Assembly: GCA_018692315.1 (NCBI GenBank)
Contig: JABHKC010000041.1
Coordinates: 1 to 35,691 of the forward strand
Source: Bacteroidota bacterium
GTDB taxonomy: Bacteria; Bacteroidota; Bacteroidia; Bacteroidales; JABHKC01
DNA: 35,691 nt
Direction: 5' to 3'
The notes under the pieces are model-generated. The model did not search any database, had not been told where the DNA came from, and saw only the letters and a list, made by a program, of their open reading frames with translations. Every line of letters starts with the position of its first letter. Within the stretch, counting starts at the first letter, position 1. Shown here one piece after another: positions 34,401 to 35,691 of the stretch. Both the position numbers and the translations under genes were made by a program.

Positions 34401-35691
34401 GCTGTCACTTTTCAGGCATTAACCGAAGTAGGATGTTTTAGCGACACCACCGTAGATGTTCTGGTTTGGCCTACACCTACAGCCGATTTTTCATTCAATG
34501 ATATCTGTTTAGCCGATACTGCTCATTTTCAGAATTTGTCATCAATTTCGTATGGCTCAATTACTTATTTCTGGGATTTTGGCAACAACTCTTCTTCAAC
34601 AGAATTATCACCATCGCATTTTTATTCGGTGGTTGATACTTTTTCGGTTTCTTTAATTTCAGTATCAAACAATGCATGTTCTGATACAATAATACACAGC
34701 ATTATTGTGCATGAATTGCCAGTTTTAAGCTTACCAAATTTCGATACACTTTTTTGTGAAAATGATGCTCCTATGCAACTAATATCTTATCCAACTGGTG
34801 GGATATTCATCGGTAGCGGAATTGTTGAAGATACGCTTTACCCACCTTTGGCAAATATTGGACAAAATACAGTTACATACTCATATGCTGATATAAACGG
34901 CTGTTCCGCTACAATTTCAGACGATTTTACAATCTTGCCAGTACCTGAAATCAGTATAAATGGTATTGACAGCAACTATTGTATAACTGGTTCTTCAGAC
35001 ACAGTCATAATTGTGCCAGCTGGGGGAGTCTTGTCTGGTTCAGGAATAAATGGAGAAATCTTTTTTCCACCAGTGGCAGGAAATGGGAACCATACAATTA
35101 CATATACACATATTGTGTCAAATGGATGCATAGCAACGAGCCAGTTCACGACAATTGTTTCTGAACCAAATATTATGAATTTACAGTTTGATATTGATAG
35201 CATAAGCTGTTATGGCGAAACTGACGCAGCTATTAATCTTAGTGTGAATTTTTCAAATCAAAGCTATTCTGAGATATTATGGTCGAATGGAGCAACTGTT
35301 GAAGATATTTCAAATTTAGGAATTGGGAATTACTCACTTACTGTTACTGATAGTTTTGGTTGTAGAAGCTTCGACTACATTGAAATTACTCAGCCAAACC
35401 AACTTTTTATTTCCTTAATAGCTCAGGATGCAATTTGTTTTGCGGAAGCAAGCGGACAGATTTTTACAAATATTATTGGAGGGACACAACCTTATAATTT
35501 TCAATGGTCTGATGGTTCAACAGTGCAAAACCCTACCAACCTTATGGCTGCTACTTATTGGTTAGAACTTGTCGATGCTAATTTTTGCACGGAATATGAT
35601 TCTATCGAAATATTTGAAGGTGCGGAAATCCTTCTTAGTCCAACAATTGAAGATATCCTTTGTTTTGGTTTAGGAAATGGAAGTATCGACA
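28485..35691 (+). CDS. Giant secreted adhesin-like protein, C-terminus outside window
   Basis: The frame is open from ATG 28485 to the window end: 2402 codons, no stop seen. The signal peptide is MSRNLLFLIFLVLSKFGFS, with Gln20 as mature end. Domains: a choice-of-anchor J/MAM-like domain (~25-185, 'FSTASDTIPPSGWTQ ... FWAIDNISIY'); a CARDB-like Ig domain (~190-290); three tandem 542-residue units starting at Cys295, Cys837 and Cys1379, each a right-handed beta-helix followed by a CARDB-like domain, the third unit ending with a divergent one; PKD-like domains from ~1916 ('YHWDFGDLST', 'TYFWDFGNNSS'); further Ig-like segments; and SprB-like repeats from ~2227 ('YNFQWSDGSTVQNPTNLMAATYWLELVDANFC'). 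SprB repeats occur in the gliding adhesin SprB of Flavobacterium, exported by T9SS, so this is likely a surface adhesin. A C-terminal sorting domain is expected beyond the edge but not visible. Confidence 0.88.
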   Translation, partial: MSRNLLFLIFLVLSKFGFSQTYIMNVDFSTASDTIPPSGWTQNQVQGISSDLWHFNNPGNQTISYPFTGNFAIFDSQNYSSSGGNEMVSLQSPAFDASIGNNVFLFFDQIFTGFGSDTARVEVYDGNSWNTIAEYLNPTSGVVSEMLDISAYAGGVTNAGLRFTWIGNGMNFWAIDNISIYSPLSLDLGLIHFHSPTMPFLSGPNDIRVSIKNFGANTITSATINWKVDGILQTTFSWTGNLTFLATDDTIILGSYDFTSGDVVDIQIWVENPNLGFDSNSLNDTISTSIASSLCGNFTIGGSNPDYSSFSEAVYILNNAGVSCPVRFLVRDGDYSEQIEIGQIAGADSINTVTFISESEDSSLVSLQYLESNNIIDYTVKLDNSKYVYFQHIGVKRNPGNFPFLIQESKHISISNCLLLGNNSIKIEEGCENIDILNNHFEGNYSRRIFVNGNSGNLVKHINVRNNILPNSSGYCIDFTNAKYVEFSENQISNFYRGIQVKYSDNILINNNILENGIDFGIDVYTNQFQDSIFINGNRISGISNAYGIKVRCKNVRILNNFIHVEGMAANNGIYVGSSSDSCKINFNSISITSANLASSAIFLEDAENLDIRNNIFSNYGGGYAAIISNNPPDLMIDHNNYFSSGVLTWKLAGADILYLPAWQSGISDDANSLNQNPFYSGTHDLSVNQSLLDGTGIVIPEITFDIDSVIRSNPPDVGAKEFDPCGIDAGINLVGGITNPITPGLQNIDAELQNQGTATLTNCIINWSVNGQTQTPYFWSGNLLSAENQIIQIGTYIFTTGSNYIISIWTSQPNNQTDCNNLNDTINTNDMSTPMCGDYTIGGLNPDFANFSEAATILNNAGISCPVRFFVRDGVYSEQIEIGQIEGTNSTNTVTFISESEDSSLVTLQYLQYNIILDYTVKLNNAEYVYFQHLGVKRSYGDNPFIIKESNNISVLNCMLSGDISIKIESESENIDINNNYFEGNYDKRICIVGSAGSLNRKIEIRHNIFPASTNYCIEISYAENVEILQNQISNFYQAIKIEYCDNVLVGYNTIENSENYCIEINSDVSQDSIQIIGNRISGIMNSDGIRIFCENVEIINNFIHINGLAENYGVYLSSLANNCKLYHNAISVTSSNSVSGAVYLEDAEYLDIRNNIFTNCGGGYSVKVEYSPLNLIIDYNNYYSFGENAWQIADSSFQILSAWQAAIGDDVNSLNKNPFYALSTNLSSNQIMLDGAGVSIPEIIIDIDSIIRTNPPDIGAKEFAPCGTDAGINAIVGISNPLNPGIQNIDVELQNQGTSTLTTCIIEWSVNGLMQAPYSWTGSLLSAQNQIVQIGSYNFSYGANYVISVWTSQANNQTDCNNFNDTIITHNLSTPLCGDYTIGGQNPDFSSFLQAVTILNNAGISCPVRFLVRDGVYSEQIEIEKIDGTDSINTVTFVSESEDSSLVSLQYFQSNSILDFTVKLSNSEYVCFQHIGIKRDTGNCPFFIEQSNNISISNCVLSGNNSVKIESGSEHIVISNNYFEENYSDLICIEGGIGEMIQHIEIHNNVLPGSSGKSIELSYVNNVEISNNHINNFAQAIDIEHSNNVLIEYNTIENGYGFGLEISSNFPQTNMFIVGNKITGVSNADGIRILGENVQVVNNFIQTEGIADKSGIFISDNSDNCKLYYNSINVISTNSVSSAVCLDNAENMDIRNNIFSNSGNGYSAILENIPTNIIIDYNNYYSFSVNGFQISGNDYQLLNSWQTAIGNDANSININPFFETISNLRPFQRELNGAGITIPSIIYDIDKELRYQSAPDIGADEFMVDFGITDLLSPTLDCYLTMAENITIYLKQFGDIPFINLIVAYQVNGGQISAETIPGSLANDYAFTFSGSQNLLAYDTYTFKIWIVNSLDDNINNDTLIAVRHSHVPPYVDFTHNIVCEGDTTDFNSLSSVSSGWIEGYHWDFGDLSTSTFQHPHHIFDSSGFYAVTFQALTEVGCFSDTTVDVLVWPTPTADFSFNDICLADTAHFQNLSSISYGSITYFWDFGNNSSSTELSPSHFYSVVDTFSVSLISVSNNACSDTIIHSIIVHELPVLSLPNFDTLFCENDAPMQLISYPTGGIFIGSGIVEDTLYPPLANIGQNTVTYSYADINGCSATISDDFTILPVPEISINGIDSNYCITGSSDTVIIVPAGGVLSGSGINGEIFFPPVAGNGNHTITYTHIVSNGCIATSQFTTIVSEPNIMNLQFDIDSISCYGETDAAINLSVNFSNQSYSEILWSNGATVEDISNLGIGNYSLTVTDSFGCRSFDYIEITQPNQLFISLIAQDAICFAEASGQIFTNIIGGTQPYNFQWSDGSTVQNPTNLMAATYWLELVDANFCTEYDSIEIFEGAEILLSPTIEDILCFGLGNGSID
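29367..33908 (+). repeat. Three tandem 1626-bp intragenic repeats in the adhesin gene
   Basis: Units begin at equivalent Cys codons at 29367, 30993 and 32619, exactly 1626 bp (542 codons) apart. Each starts with C-G-[ND]-[FY]-T-I-G-G-x-N-P-D and later has 'YSEQIEIxxI', 'SESEDSSLV', 'NNIFSN/TN', and the closing 'NPPD[VI]GAKEF'. The third unit ends at about 33908 with PDIGADEF and lacks the usual CARDB-like tail. Units are clearly homologous but diverged at both nucleotide and protein level, so this is an old duplication. Confidence 0.85.

Overview
The window looks like a chromosomal segment of a Bacteroidota (Bacteroidetes) bacterium. The DNA is AT-rich, and most genes lack a Shine-Dalgarno sequence, with AT-rich leaders before ATG instead. 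Several -7 boxes match the Bacteroidetes TAnnTTTG pattern. A type IX secretion (T9SS) C-terminal sorting domain, SprB-type repeats and SPOR, ChaN and e(P4) family proteins also fit. I cannot name a genus. I saw no tRNA, rRNA, CRISPR array, transposase or phage gene.

Layout. (1) 1-5021, minus strand: two large secreted proteins, a beta-propeller-type protein cut by the window edge and a right-handed beta-helix protein with a T9SS sorting domain. They share a tandem domain of unknown function. (2) 5022-6157: a 1.1 kb divergent intergenic region with a 15-bp hairpin, a G10 tract and a roughly 190-bp imperfect palindrome. (3) 6158-12403: housekeeping and envelope genes: an SSS symporter, a glutaminyl-cyclase-like M28 lipoprotein, a MATE transporter, a SPOR protein, a tandem universal stress protein and an e(P4)-like nucleotidase lipoprotein. 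(4) 12443-21031, minus strand: a six-gene signalling cluster. (5) 21170-28333: a ChaN-family protein, an exported tandem ABM-fold protein, SDR threonine dehydrogenase, a Bax inhibitor-1 family protein, a ClC channel with CBS domains, and a PepD-type aminoacyl-histidine dipeptidase. (6) 28485 to the end: a giant secreted adhesin, open at the window edge, with three tandem 542-residue beta-helix units followed by PKD-like and SprB-like repeats.

The most interesting part is region 4. In order of transcription it encodes a TPR-PAS-PAS hybrid histidine kinase with two receiver domains, a coiled-coil protein, a one-pass membrane protein with a cytoplasmic domain resembling the roadblock/longin fold and a periplasmic OmpA-like domain, a Rab/Ras-like small GTPase, a pseudo-histidine-kinase whose phospho-acceptor His is replaced by Ser and which lacks an ATPase domain, and an intact soluble sensor kinase that shares the pseudo-kinase's sensor domain. 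No DNA-binding output is present. I infer a phosphorelay coupled to a GTPase switch and to the peptidoglycan layer, possibly controlling an envelope or motility process.

A second theme is protein export. Four exported proteins have Gln at the predicted mature N-terminus, the 'Q-rule' substrates of Bacteroidetes, and a periplasmic glutaminyl cyclase that could convert such residues to pyroglutamate is encoded in the same window.
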